Origin: an uncultured Gemella sp.
GTDB taxonomy: Bacteria; Bacillota; Bacilli; Staphylococcales; Gemellaceae
Direction: 5' to 3'
Assembly: GCA_945929765.1 (NCBI GenBank)
Contig: CAMEOL010000008.1
Coordinates: 1-15,626, forward strand
DNA length: 15,626 bases
Shown here: positions 7,249-14,164 of the stretch, piece by piece
How the letters are laid out: every line of letters starts with the position of its first letter
Position numbering within the stretch: position 1 is the stretch's first letter
The notes under the pieces: generated by a model
Databases searched by the model: none
Seen by the model: the letters and a program-made list of their open reading frames with translations, nothing else
What the model was told of the DNA's origin: nothing
Position numbers and translations under genes: made by a program

Positions 7249-8691
7249 CTATATAATATATTTTTCTAATATTTCTTTTCTCGCTGCTGCAATCAAGTAC
7301 AACGATCCACTTATTACTAATATATCGTTTTGTTTCAGATTTTTCATTAATTGTTCTAACGCAACTGAATAGTTTTTATGAAGCGTAACTTCTTGGCTAA
7401 ACTCTTTTGATAATTCTACAAGTGAACTTTCTCTCATTTCTATCGGAACTTTTGTTATATTGAATTCTGCATCTACTTTTTCGAAGATTGCTATCATTTC
7501 TTTATAATCTTTATCCGTCAATATACCAAGTAACATTTTTACATTATTAATTTTATTGCGCTGCAAGTAATCAACCAAACTTTCAACACCATCTATATTA
7601 TGTGCTCCATCTATTAATACTTGATCCGTTAGCCACTCTAAGCGTCCAGCCCAAGTTGTCGTTTCTAAACCTGTAATAATATCCTCATCGCTAATAGTTA
7701 TAATTTTTCTTACTTTTAAATTTTCTAGCGCTGCTAATGCTACTGTAGCATTATAAATCTGATGCTCTCCTAACATTTTTAATCGTATATTTTTGTATTT
7801 GTCATAATCGAAAATATTATAACGATAGCCTATCTCTTTAATTATTATTTTCGAAAAATCTACTATCGTTAATTTTGCATCATTATCTTTTGCTACTGTT
7901 GTTATTACATCTTGTACATTATTTTCTTGGGGATAAATTATTACATTATCGTTAGGTTGGATAATCCCTGCTTTTTCATAAGCAATTTTCTCTAAACTAT
8001 CACCTAGTACATTTGTATGATCTAGACCTATTTTTGTAATAATAGACAACTCTTTCTGCTCAAAAATATTTGTTCCGTCATATCTTCCTCCTAAACCTAC
8101 TTCCATAACAACAAAATCGACATTATTTTTCGCAAAGTATACTAATGCAACCGCAGTAAGAATCTCAAAAAAAGATAAGTTGTCATCACTTGATGGATTA
8201 TTATCCTTCCATAACTCGTGTATATACATATACAAATTATACATTTCTAAATATGTTATAAAACTATTATTAATACGTATTCTATCATTAAAACTTATCA
8301 TCCCAGGACTAGAGTACATACCTACTTTATACTTCTGACTTAATGTAGTTGTTATATACGAACTTACAGACCCTTTGCCATTTGTTCCTGCTATATGAAT
8401 AACTTTTAAATTTTGTTCTGGATTACCTAGTAATTTTAGAATTTTTTCCATTCTATGTAACCCTAATTTCATTCCACTACGCTCAATCTTTGATACAGAG
8501 TTTATTATTAACTCTTCACAAATTTTTTCCAAAAAATAACTTTTTTCAGCACTTTCTGGAAGTTTATTAAGTTCCTCATACATTTCTTCTAAATTATTTG
8601 ACAATAAAATTTTATCCAAAAAAGGCAAATCTTTCTTACCTTCGTTAAGATGTTCTATTAACATTTTTTTGAAATTATCAATATCTTTCAC
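7249..8691 (-). CDS. folC: Folylpolyglutamate/dihydrofolate synthase with N-terminal extension
   Basis: FolC adds glutamate to dihydropteroate and/or folates with ATP. It is a Mur-ligase-fold enzyme of the cytoplasm. Visible motifs are the P-loop GTNGKGS (102-108), GLGGRYDGTN (199-208), HTNVLG (225-230), WAGRLEW (347-353), DGAHN (361-365) and SGSLYL (461-466). At 480 residues it is longer than the usual 420-440. The excess is at the N-terminus, where about 55 charged, helical residues precede the conserved start region KLGLHRMEKIL. The GTG start is supported by AGGAG eight bases upstream and a promoter at 8721-8749; an internal ATG at codon 10 has no such site. It is the first gene of the folC-folP pair; the other folate genes (folE, folB, folK) are not in the window. 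Confidence 0.92.
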   Translation of the reverse strand: MKDIDNFKKMLIEHLNEGKKDLPFLDKILLSNNLEEMYEELNKLPESAEKSYFLEKICEELIINSVSKIERSGMKLGLHRMEKILKLLGNPEQNLKVIHIAGTNGKGSVSSYITTTLSQKYKVGMYSSPGMISFNDRIRINNSFITYLEMYNLYMYIHELWKDNNPSSDDNLSFFEILTAVALVYFAKNNVDFVVMEVGLGGRYDGTNIFEQKELSIITKIGLDHTNVLGDSLEKIAYEKAGIIQPNDNVIIYPQENNVQDVITTVAKDNDAKLTIVDFSKIIIKEIGYRYNIFDYDKYKNIRLKMLGEHQIYNATVALAALENLKVRKIITISDEDIITGLETTTWAGRLEWLTDQVLIDGAHNIDGVESLVDYLQRNKINNVKMLLGILTDKDYKEMIAIFEKVDAEFNITKVPIEMRESSLVELSKEFSQEVTLHKNYSVALEQLMKNLKQNDILVISGSLYLIAAARKEILEKYII

Positions 8692-8720
8692 AGTAAATTC
8701 TCCTATTATTTCATATTGTA

Positions 8721-8749
8721 ATTTTACTATAAACTATAATTCGTTGCAA
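8721..8749 (-). promoter_or_regulatory. Probable promoter of folC-folP
   Basis: Minus-strand TTGCAA (8744-8749), a 17-base spacer and TAAAAT (8721-8726) precede the folC GTG by about 30 bases, giving a short leader. The -10 matches at five of six positions and the -35 at four of six. Confidence 0.55.
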
Positions 8750-8793
8750 CTTAATTAATGTGTAGTTTTTATAACATTATAATAAAAAAACGA

Positions 8794-8822
8794 TTTCAGT
8801 AATTTGTTGTGTGTGTTATAAT
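8794..8822 (+). promoter_or_regulatory. Promoter of the micropeptide/C39-like/lipoprotein unit
   Basis: An extended -10, TGTTATAAT (8814-8822), is a full consensus match. The -35 region (TTTCAG at 8794-8799) is weak. Transcription would start near 8829, about 40 bases before the micropeptide ATG. A second TATAAT at 8778-8783 lies upstream without a clear -35. Confidence 0.65.
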
Positions 8823-8869
8823 AAAAGTGAAAAGAAAACTAAAAAATATAATAGAAAGGAGAAAATTTT

Positions 8870-8950
8870 ATGAATTATAAACTTCCTCAAAGATACAAAA
8901 ACGGTGATGAAAACAACCTACATCTTATGAAGAAAGACTTTCTTTTCTAG
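8870..8950 (+). CDS. 26-residue micropeptide, unknown function
   Basis: ATG at 8870 has an excellent AAAGGAG site eight bases upstream, nearly the same as the site of the next gene. The frame runs 26 residues (MNYKLPQRYKN..., ending KKDFLF) to TAG at 8948. It is the first frame after the promoter and lies 21 bases before the C39-like gene. The peptide is polar and charged with an aromatic C-terminus. It has no signal sequence, membrane helix, double-glycine leader or cysteine, so it is not an obvious bacteriocin or exported pheromone. It could be a regulatory leader peptide (its end overlaps a hairpin touching the next ribosome site), a small cytoplasmic partner, or a remnant. No homologue is recognised. 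The ribosome site is the main evidence that it is translated. Confidence 0.6.
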   Translation: MNYKLPQRYKNGDENNLHLMKKDFLF

Positions 8951-8962
8951 AAAATACGAAAG
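8938..8962 (+). promoter_or_regulatory. Hairpin reaching into the ribosome site of the C39-like gene
   Basis: CTTTC (8938-8942) plus TTTT (8943-8946) can pair with AAAA (8951-8954) and, after a three-base bulge, GAAAG (8958-8962). The right arm includes the first bases of the AAAGGAG site (8959-8965). Ribosomes finishing the micropeptide would melt it, suggesting translational coupling. The stem is AU-rich and weak, so this is a suggestion only. Confidence 0.35.
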
Positions 8963-8971
8963 GAGAAATAT

Positions 8972-9703
8972 ATGAAGAAATTGAATTTATTAATGATTGT
9001 TAGTACAGCAACGCTACTACTTGCGGTAGTAACCAACGTTTCCTATGCCGCAAAAAACTACAAAGGACAAACTGTAACTGTAGATGGGGTTCAAGTATCA
9101 TATGATCCAACCGCAATAAATGGTGGTATTGATTTAACATCTGAAACAGAAAAGAAAGTTGCTATAACAACAAGAGGCATATTAGAACAAAAAGAAATAT
9201 TCGTCCCTTTTGAAACACAAATAAATGACTATTATTTAGGCACAGCTGCTACTAGTATGTTAGCAAACTCAATAAATATTTCTACAAATCAACACAAAAT
9301 ATCTTCACTATTTGACACCACAACTACTAATATAAACCCCGAAATCGACTTATTAAATGCTCTAAACAAAGTTGTCGCAGGTTCTAATTTTAAATTTTAT
9401 TGGCAATGGCACAATAACGTTAATGATATAAATACTATAAGAACTCATATAGTATCAGCTATCGAACACGGTAATCCTGTAATGGTAAGCACAGCAGAAG
9501 GTCCAGGCGATACTTATTTACGAGGACACAACACCGGATACCGCCTATATAACGTCGTTATCATTTCTGGCTTCTATAATTACGGAAATAGGGTAAAATA
9601 CATCGATTCTGGATATGGTCGATTTTCTGGATTTGTTAAATCACAAGTTACAACTATAAAAAATTTAAGTTATGCTACAGGAACTAGAGGCTATGCTTGG
9701 TAA
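8972..9703 (+). CDS. Secreted C39-peptidase-like protein lacking catalytic Cys (pseudo-peptidase)
   Basis: The protein has 243 residues. A clear signal peptide (KK, then a hydrophobic run 5-20, S-Y-A before the likely cut at 26/27) exports it. From about residue 75 the layout resembles the Peptidase_C39_2 fold: IFVPFETQ, then DYYLGTAATSML (86-97) where such enzymes have Q...YYCGPAS..M, a LYNVVIISGF strand (192-201) where they have HYVVVxGY, and YIDSGYG (210-216) supplying the Asp. The nucleophile position is L89 and the His position N194 (or Y193); the whole protein contains no cysteine. If the fold call is right it cannot act as a cysteine protease and may bind peptides or wall material. The ATG has AAAGGAG seven bases upstream. 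Its last 11 bases overlap the next gene. Confidence 0.7.
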   Translation: MKKLNLLMIVSTATLLLAVVTNVSYAAKNYKGQTVTVDGVQVSYDPTAINGGIDLTSETEKKVAITTRGILEQKEIFVPFETQINDYYLGTAATSMLANSINISTNQHKISSLFDTTTTNINPEIDLLNALNKVVAGSNFKFYWQWHNNVNDINTIRTHIVSAIEHGNPVMVSTAEGPGDTYLRGHNTGYRLYNVVIISGFYNYGNRVKYIDSGYGRFSGFVKSQVTTIKNLSYATGTRGYAW

Positions 9704-10841
9704 ATTTCTTAAATTATTTATTTGTTTCGCATTAGCAATTCCATTAACAAGTTGTAACGAAAAAGCATTCCGTAATATAAACAAAGAGCCAGCAATAAAC
9801 AATTCAAATGAGTACATAAGCACAACAACTGCTAATAAAGTTTTTGAAAAAATCAACATCCAAAATAAATTTACAGATAGTAAAGACTATACTTATCCTA
9901 GTAATTACACATTTACACCTAATACACTAATAGAAAATAAACTTATAGGAGAAGCTGACGAATTTGCAAAACCAGGAATTAAGCATTTAGGGATATACGA
10001 TCTTAGCACGGAAAGAATAGAAATAATAAAACAAATAGACGACACATCAGCATATAAGTCGTTAATGATACTAGACTTCAAAGATAATAATATTTTGTTT
10101 GAAGAGTTTGATTACGAAAAAAGAGAATCAAAATTTTATTTCGGTAATATCCAAGACAAAAATTTCAAGTTGTTAGAACATAAAACTAACGTACCACAAA
10201 TACATCAATCTCAAGGAATTATTTATGAGCAAGATGTAATAGTATCATTATATAACGAAGAAACTAACAACTACGAACTAAACTATTACGAAATTAAAGA
10301 AAATAAAAAACAAACTATAGAGAAGTCTAACACCGGATTTCCTATTATCGTTAAAAAAACGCTATATTATTTAACAATAGATAATGATAAAAAAATTACT
10401 CAACTTATTTCTTATGATATTGTAACAAATTCTAAAAAAGTTATTTTTGAAACTAAAGATGAAAAAATGTATCTTTCAGGTTTGACAAGTAACGGAGAAA
10501 CATTAGCACTCTCTATGCAATACGAAGAAAAGGCTGAACTCTACATCTTAGAAAATAACGAATTAGCTAAGATTTACGAAACTACTTGGATAGAATCACT
10601 ATCTTTTAAAGGGAATATTATAACATGGTTAGGCGACTCTACTATTCCTGAACGTGAAAGAATGCAATATTTCGCTCTTGATATTAATAATAATCACGAA
10701 CTTATTAACGAGGGTGGTCCAATTATTTTATCAGATAACGGTATTGTTTGGATAGAATATAGAAAACCAGAAGCAGAAATTCCTAAAGGCGAAAGTATGA
10801 CAAACCAATATTCAAAAATTAAATATTTTAAATACAAATAG
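9693..10841 (+). CDS. Lipoprotein, probable beta-propeller, unknown function
   Basis: The chosen ATG at 9693 gives 382 residues with a textbook lipoprotein signal: MLGKFLKLF, a hydrophobic stretch and the lipobox LTSC with C21 as the lipidated residue. An in-frame ATG at 9672 would prepend two glutamates to the signal and has no ribosome site, so it is less likely. After an Asn/Thr-rich linker (to about residue 65) come repeated strand units such as LGIYDLSTERIEII and LISYDIVTNSKKVIFE, with alternating short hydrophobic strands like TolB/DPP4-type propellers. No catalytic motif is seen; a binding or scaffold role at the outer membrane face is inference. The start overlaps the C39-like gene by 11 bases, implying coupling, and a terminator follows at 10884. 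I do not recognise a named family. Confidence 0.75.
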   Translation: MLGKFLKLFICFALAIPLTSCNEKAFRNINKEPAINNSNEYISTTTANKVFEKINIQNKFTDSKDYTYPSNYTFTPNTLIENKLIGEADEFAKPGIKHLGIYDLSTERIEIIKQIDDTSAYKSLMILDFKDNNILFEEFDYEKRESKFYFGNIQDKNFKLLEHKTNVPQIHQSQGIIYEQDVIVSLYNEETNNYELNYYEIKENKKQTIEKSNTGFPIIVKKTLYYLTIDNDKKITQLISYDIVTNSKKVIFETKDEKMYLSGLTSNGETLALSMQYEEKAELYILENNELAKIYETTWIESLSFKGNIITWLGDSTIPERERMQYFALDINNNHELINEGGPIILSDNGIVWIEYRKPEAEIPKGESMTNQYSKIKYFKYK

Positions 10842-10883
10842 TTTAGTTAATAATAAACTCAGTACTAGTTTACTATTTATTTT

Positions 10884-10918
10884 AAAAGGGAGGACTTGAT
10901 TTTAGTCCCTCCCTTTTT
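10884..10918 (+). terminator. Rho-independent terminator of the lipoprotein unit
   Basis: AAAAGGGAGG-ACT (10884-10896) pairs with AGT-CCCTCCCTTTT (from 10904) with one bulged C and a seven-base loop, followed by a T-run to 10918. It ends the 8870-10841 operon 43 bases past its last stop. Confidence 0.88.
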
Positions 10919-11023
10919 ATTCAACCTCCAAATATATAGTTTAGCTCCAACTAAAAAAATAAAAAATTGAAACATTTGAAAATAACAAGAAAAACTGATA
11001 CTATATAATTATAAATTTATCAG

Positions 11024-11052
11024 TTGACATTATTACTAACTAGTATTATAAT
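11024..11052 (+). promoter_or_regulatory. Consensus promoter of the marR operon
   Basis: TTGACA (11024-11029), exactly 17 bases, then TATAAT (11047-11052): a perfect SigA-type promoter, the strongest in the window. This strength makes sense if the operon is normally held off by its repressor. An 8-base inverted repeat AACTGATA/TATCAGTT (10993-11000 and 11018-11025) overlaps the -35. Confidence 0.9.
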
Positions 11053-11074
11053 TAAACATAATTACTAATTAGTA
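11034..11074. promoter_or_regulatory. Twin MarR-type operators
   Basis: TACTAACTAGTA (11034-11045) lies in the promoter spacer and TACTAATTAGTA (11063-11074), a perfect palindrome, lies just after the expected transcription start. They are near-identical and 29 bases apart. Occupying both would block polymerase, so autorepression by the MarR protein encoded next is the natural reading. Confidence 0.7.
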
Positions 11075-11093
11075 GTTTTGTTTAGGAGGTCTT

Positions 11094-11570
11094 ATGGATA
11101 TTTCTTGGGAAAAAAATTCATCTATTCACACACAAATAGTATTCAAAAAAGCTGAGCGCACTATAAATGGAAAAATAGGAAAATCTGTTCGTGAAGCCGG
11201 ACTTACAGGACCACAATTTGGTGTTTTAGATGTCTTGTACGTAAAAGGTGAAATGCGTATTTGCCACTTAATTACAAAAATTCTTGCAACATCTGGGAAT
11301 ATGACAGTCATTATTAAAAACATGGAACGTGACGGCTTGATATATCGAATAAAAGATCAAGAAGATAAACGCGCTTATGTTGTGGGGCTTACTAACAAAG
11401 GTAAAGAACTTTACGAAAGCATACTTCCTAGTCATCGTTTAGAGATAGAAGCTGTTTATAACATCTTAACTCCAGAAGAAAAATCTACATTAATTAGTAT
11501 ATTGAAAAAATTTAAAAACTTAGATAACATTTCGGAGGAAGAAAAAATATGTCAAAAACAATTGCAATAG
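11094..11570 (+). CDS. MarR-family transcriptional regulator
   Basis: This 158-residue protein has the MarR winged-helix layout: an N-terminal dimer helix, TGPQFGVLDVL (38-48), the helix-turn-helix about 54-78 (ICHLITKILATSGNMTVIIK), the wing with DKRAYVVGLT (91-100) and long C-terminal dimerisation helices. MarR proteins are usually dimeric repressors released by small ligands or by thiol oxidation. C57 lies near the DNA-reading helix and C153 near the end, so redox or electrophile sensing is possible but not shown. The ATG has TTTAGGAGG six bases or so upstream. The gene overlaps the FMN reductase gene by 22 bases and is preceded by two matching palindromes, suggesting that it controls itself and the reductase. 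Confidence 0.92.
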   Translation: MDISWEKNSSIHTQIVFKKAERTINGKIGKSVREAGLTGPQFGVLDVLYVKGEMRICHLITKILATSGNMTVIIKNMERDGLIYRIKDQEDKRAYVVGLTNKGKELYESILPSHRLEIEAVYNILTPEEKSTLISILKKFKNLDNISEEEKICQKQLQ

Positions 11571-12106
11571 CAGTAGGATCATTTAGAAAAAATTCATTTA
11601 ACCAAAGTTTAGCAAACTATATTGCAGAATCATTAGAACGTCAAGGAATGACTGCAAAATTTTTGGATTATAGAAACTTACCAATACTAGAACAAGATAC
11701 TGAATATCCAACACCAGCTGAAGTTGTTGCTATACGCGAAGAAATTGCTAAAGTAGACGGATTATGGTTCGTATCTCCTGAATATAACGGTTCATACCCT
11801 GCCCTACTAAAAAACTTAATCGACTGGTTATCTCGTCCAGCTAAACCTTTCGATTCCGAAACACCAACTGTTATTAACGGATTACCAACTACTGTATCTG
11901 GAGCAGCAGGTTCTACTTTTGCCAAATTCGTACGTGCTCAAATATCAGGACTAACTACGTATGTTAGAATGAATACTATGCCTGGTGAAGGTGTCGGTCT
12001 TCAATTACCTGCAGAAGCATGGCAAACAGGAATTTTCGAACTATCTGTAGAACAAAAAGCAGAAATCGATGCTCAAGTTGCAGAATTTATTAAATTTATA
12101 GGGTAG
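11549..12106 (+). CDS. NAD(P)H-dependent FMN reductase/quinone or azo reductase-like flavoprotein
   Basis: The 185-residue flavodoxin-fold protein belongs to the NADPH-dependent FMN reductase family. GSFRKNSFNQSLA (10-22) is the FMN phosphate loop and SPEYNGSYPALLKN (76-89) is the signature isoalloxazine-side loop; length is typical. Members reduce FMN, quinones, azo dyes or chromate using NAD(P)H in the cytoplasm. Pairing with a MarR regulator recalls the quinone-responsive MhqR and YodB systems of B. subtilis, so protection from electrophiles is a reasonable inference, not proof. GGAGGAAG lies eight or so bases before the ATG and inside marR; the 22-base overlap implies coupled translation. 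The stop codon is part of the terminator stem that follows. Confidence 0.9.
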   Translation: MSKTIAIAVGSFRKNSFNQSLANYIAESLERQGMTAKFLDYRNLPILEQDTEYPTPAEVVAIREEIAKVDGLWFVSPEYNGSYPALLKNLIDWLSRPAKPFDSETPTVINGLPTTVSGAAGSTFAKFVRAQISGLTTYVRMNTMPGEGVGLQLPAEAWQTGIFELSVEQKAEIDAQVAEFIKFIG

Positions 12107-12156
12107 CATAAAATAGAAAAAACCTAGGCAATATTGCCTAGGTTTTTATTTTATGC
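12106..12156. terminator. Bidirectional terminator shared by convergent genes
   Basis: 12118-12147 is a perfect 30-base palindrome centred on AATATT with CCTAGGC arms and A/T flanks. Past a one-base bulge the pairing extends by GCATAAAATA (12106-12115) with TATTTTATGC (12147-12156). It serves the reductase on the plus strand and the symporter on the minus strand; the symporter stop codon and the last base of the reductase stop lie in the outer stem. Confidence 0.92.
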
Positions 12157-13341
12157 TTTTTTTGATTTTGTCATCCACTGATTTATTTTATCAACTACTG
12201 ATGATAATGCTGCATCTCCAGTTATGTTACATGCAGTTCCAAAACTATCTTGTGCGATATATAAAGCTATCATTAATGATAACATTATTTCGTTAAATCC
12301 TAGTACTGACTGTAATAATCCTAAAGCTGCCATTACCGCACCACCAGGAACACCCGGTGCTGCAACCATTGTTACACCTAACATAATGATAAATTGAATC
12401 ATTGATGCTGTAGTCGGGAATGTTGCTCCATGTTGTAACCAATAAACTGCAGTTGCACATGTAGTTAACGTAATTGTACTTCCTGATAAATGGATAGTAG
12501 CAAACAATGGAACTGTAAAGTTAGCTACATTCGGATCAACGTCCATTTTCTTTGTACAATCTAAAGTTACAGGAATTGTCGCTGCTGATGATTGTGTTCC
12601 TATAGCTGTTGCATATGCTGGTAAAATTTTTACTAACATTTTGAACGGATTACGTCCGTTAAGAGCTCCACCAACTAAATATTGGAAAACTATTATTAAG
12701 AAGTGTAATACTAATATTAAAACAAATACTAATAAGAAAATTTGTAAAATTTTAAACACTTCACCTGATACTGTAATGTTAGAGAAAACACCTAAAATGT
12801 AGATTGGTAATAATGGAATGATTACTTTATTTAACATTAACTCTACTATTTGTCCAAAATCATCAAAAGCTCTCTTCATAGACTCTAATTTCAACGCTGA
12901 AATTCCAATACCTACAACAAATGATAAAATCAACGCCGTAGTAACACTAAATATTGGGTCCATTTCTATTGTTAAATATCCTTGTAACAGTAAATCTTCT
13001 GGATTAGATAATGCTTGTAATGAAGATCCTTGAAGAATATTAGGCAAGAAATTTCTCGCTACTATATATGCAAAAGCTCCCGCTATTAATGTTGAAATAT
13101 AAGCGATTAATGTTGAAACACCTAATAATTTCCCTGCATTCGCAGAAACTTGACTAATCCCCGGTACAATAAATCCAACTATAATTAACGGAATAGCAAA
13201 TTTCAAGAACGAACTAAATACTCCAGAAAAAGTAACTAAAACTTTAATTGCAGATTCTGGTAAAACTTTTCCTAACACTATACCTAGAGTAAGTGCAAGT
13301 ACTAATTTTGCTAATAATGGTAATTTTTTATAAAAACTCAT
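12151..13341 (-). CDS. Cation-coupled amino acid/dicarboxylate symporter (SDF/DAACS family)
   Basis: This 396-residue membrane protein has the SDF-family plan: six N-terminal helices, hairpin 1 with GTQSSAATIPV (248-258), helix 7, hairpin 2 with APGVPGGAVMAALGLL (328-343) and helix 8. Relatives import amino acids or dicarboxylates with Na+ or H+. The helix-7 NMDGT motif is HLSGS here (284-288). In helix 8, QDSFGTACNITGD (364-376) aligns with the GltPh substrate site but has Gly where the Arg that binds acidic side chains sits. The substrate is therefore probably not glutamate or aspartate, and cation coupling may differ. An upstream in-frame ATG at 13356 overlaps the ribosome site; AAGGAG six bases before 13341 decides the start. 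Its promoter is at 13396-13424. Confidence 0.9.
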   Translation of the reverse strand: MSFYKKLPLLAKLVLALTLGIVLGKVLPESAIKVLVTFSGVFSSFLKFAIPLIIVGFIVPGISQVSANAGKLLGVSTLIAYISTLIAGAFAYIVARNFLPNILQGSSLQALSNPEDLLLQGYLTIEMDPIFSVTTALILSFVVGIGISALKLESMKRAFDDFGQIVELMLNKVIIPLLPIYILGVFSNITVSGEVFKILQIFLLVFVLILVLHFLIIVFQYLVGGALNGRNPFKMLVKILPAYATAIGTQSSAATIPVTLDCTKKMDVDPNVANFTVPLFATIHLSGSTITLTTCATAVYWLQHGATFPTTASMIQFIIMLGVTMVAAPGVPGGAVMAALGLLQSVLGFNEIMLSLMIALYIAQDSFGTACNITGDAALSSVVDKINQWMTKSKKA

Positions 13342-13368
13342 GTTATTCTCCTTCATAAATTTATAATT

Positions 13369-13389
13369 ATGTCTTTTCTAGAAAGACAT
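13369..13389. promoter_or_regulatory. Inverted repeat at the symporter transcription start
   Basis: ATGTCTTT (13369-13376) and AAAGACAT (13382-13389) are perfect inverted arms around TCTAG. The repeat covers roughly +1 to +21 of the symporter transcript and could be an operator or a 5' hairpin. The nearby TetR regulator is a possible but untested ligand. Confidence 0.5.
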
Positions 13390-13395
13390 GTGTAC

Positions 13396-13424
13396 ATTAT
13401 ACAACAATTCTGATAATTTGTAAA
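13396..13424 (-). promoter_or_regulatory. Promoter of the symporter gene
   Basis: Minus-strand TTTACA (13419-13424), 17 bases, then TATAAT (13396-13401) is near-perfect for SigA. It lies between tetR and the symporter, so the symporter has its own transcript. Confidence 0.85.
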
Positions 13425-13524
13425 GAGAAGAATATTGAAAATCATTAAATTATTATGAAAATAATATTATCTATTTATTACTTCTTTATATAAAATTTTA
13501 TTTAATCTTCGTGTCTATAAAAAA

Positions 13525-14082
13525 TTATCTCTCCGAAAACCTAATAATGCCTCCTTCTAAGATTAAACAAAGCAAGTCTATTGTTTTTTCTATACTTTCT
13601 TGCATACCATCATAAGACCATCTTTCAATAACATTAATAACTGCCCCCACATAAAAATCAATAATAAAATCCATATCTTTATTAAGCACTATTTTGTCAT
13701 TAATAGTAATTAAAAATTGTTCTATTATTGGTCTTATTTCTGAAAATAAAAATTTTTGAAATTGTCCTCTATCTCCTAGTTCGTATATACATCTACAAAC
13801 ACCTTTATTTTCATAAAGATAATTAAACATTCTTGATAACGTATTTTTCCAATCATTTTTATTGAAATCTTTCTTTAAAATTTCTAAAATCTCTGTTTCC
13901 AGTATCCACTTTAACAAATCATAAATATCTTCAAAATGATAATAAAACGTTGCTCTCGTTATTTTGCAATCTTTTATTAAACTACTTACAGTTATTTTCT
14001 CAAAATCTTCGTTTTTTAATCTCGTTTTTAAAGCTAATGCTAATTTTCTTTTTGTATTTAATGTACTTTCTGATTTTTTCAA
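13525..14082 (-). CDS. TetR-family regulator, DhaS-like (TetR_C_8 type)
   Basis: The protein has 185 residues. The helix-turn-helix is about 30-52 with ITRATFYYHFEDIYDLL (42-58), the motif typical of the DhaS/TetR_C_8 subgroup, in which a C-terminal all-helical domain of about 110 residues binds ligand or a partner. DhaS itself is a coactivator of dihydroxyacetone kinase genes, and none are present here, so the target is unknown. The start is TTG at 14082 with AGGAGG five bases upstream; the ATG in that spacer is followed two codons on by TGA. Neighbours in the same direction are the symporter downstream (own promoter) and the AI-2E-type gene upstream. A TATAAT lies about 50 bases upstream with no clear -35. 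No good terminator follows it. Confidence 0.88.
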   Translation of the reverse strand: MKKSESTLNTKRKLALALKTRLKNEDFEKITVSSLIKDCKITRATFYYHFEDIYDLLKWILETEILEILKKDFNKNDWKNTLSRMFNYLYENKGVCRCIYELGDRGQFQKFLFSEIRPIIEQFLITINDKIVLNKDMDFIIDFYVGAVINVIERWSYDGMQESIEKTIDLLCLILEGGIIRFSER

Positions 14083-14164
14083 AGCATCCTCCTAACAAAA
14101 AATGATTAACCATACAATAAAATTATAATTTCCTTTTATTTATATAACTCTATTAAAAATATAA

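Noticed and set aside
8701..8760. TGTAAT-N5-TATAAA near the folC promoter as a WalR box.
   Set aside because: The second half misses the invariant G; AT-rich DNA gives such matches by chance.
9672..9692. Earlier ATG for the lipoprotein gene.
   Set aside because: It adds an acidic head to the lipoprotein signal and has no ribosome site; the ATG at 9693 gives a standard signal and lipobox.
13342..13356. Upstream ATG for the symporter (adds MKENN).
   Set aside because: The AAGGAG ribosome site lies inside those codons, so the start must be at 13341.
13368..13460. 30-codon minus frame (MIFNILLFTNYQ...) between tetR and the symporter.
   Set aside because: It overlaps the near-consensus symporter promoter and has no ribosome site.
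14077..14091. ATG-CTT-TGA mini-frame at the tetR start, considered as a regulatory start-stop.
   Set aside because: The ATG directly abuts AGGAGG with no spacing, so initiation there is unlikely; TTG is the usable start.
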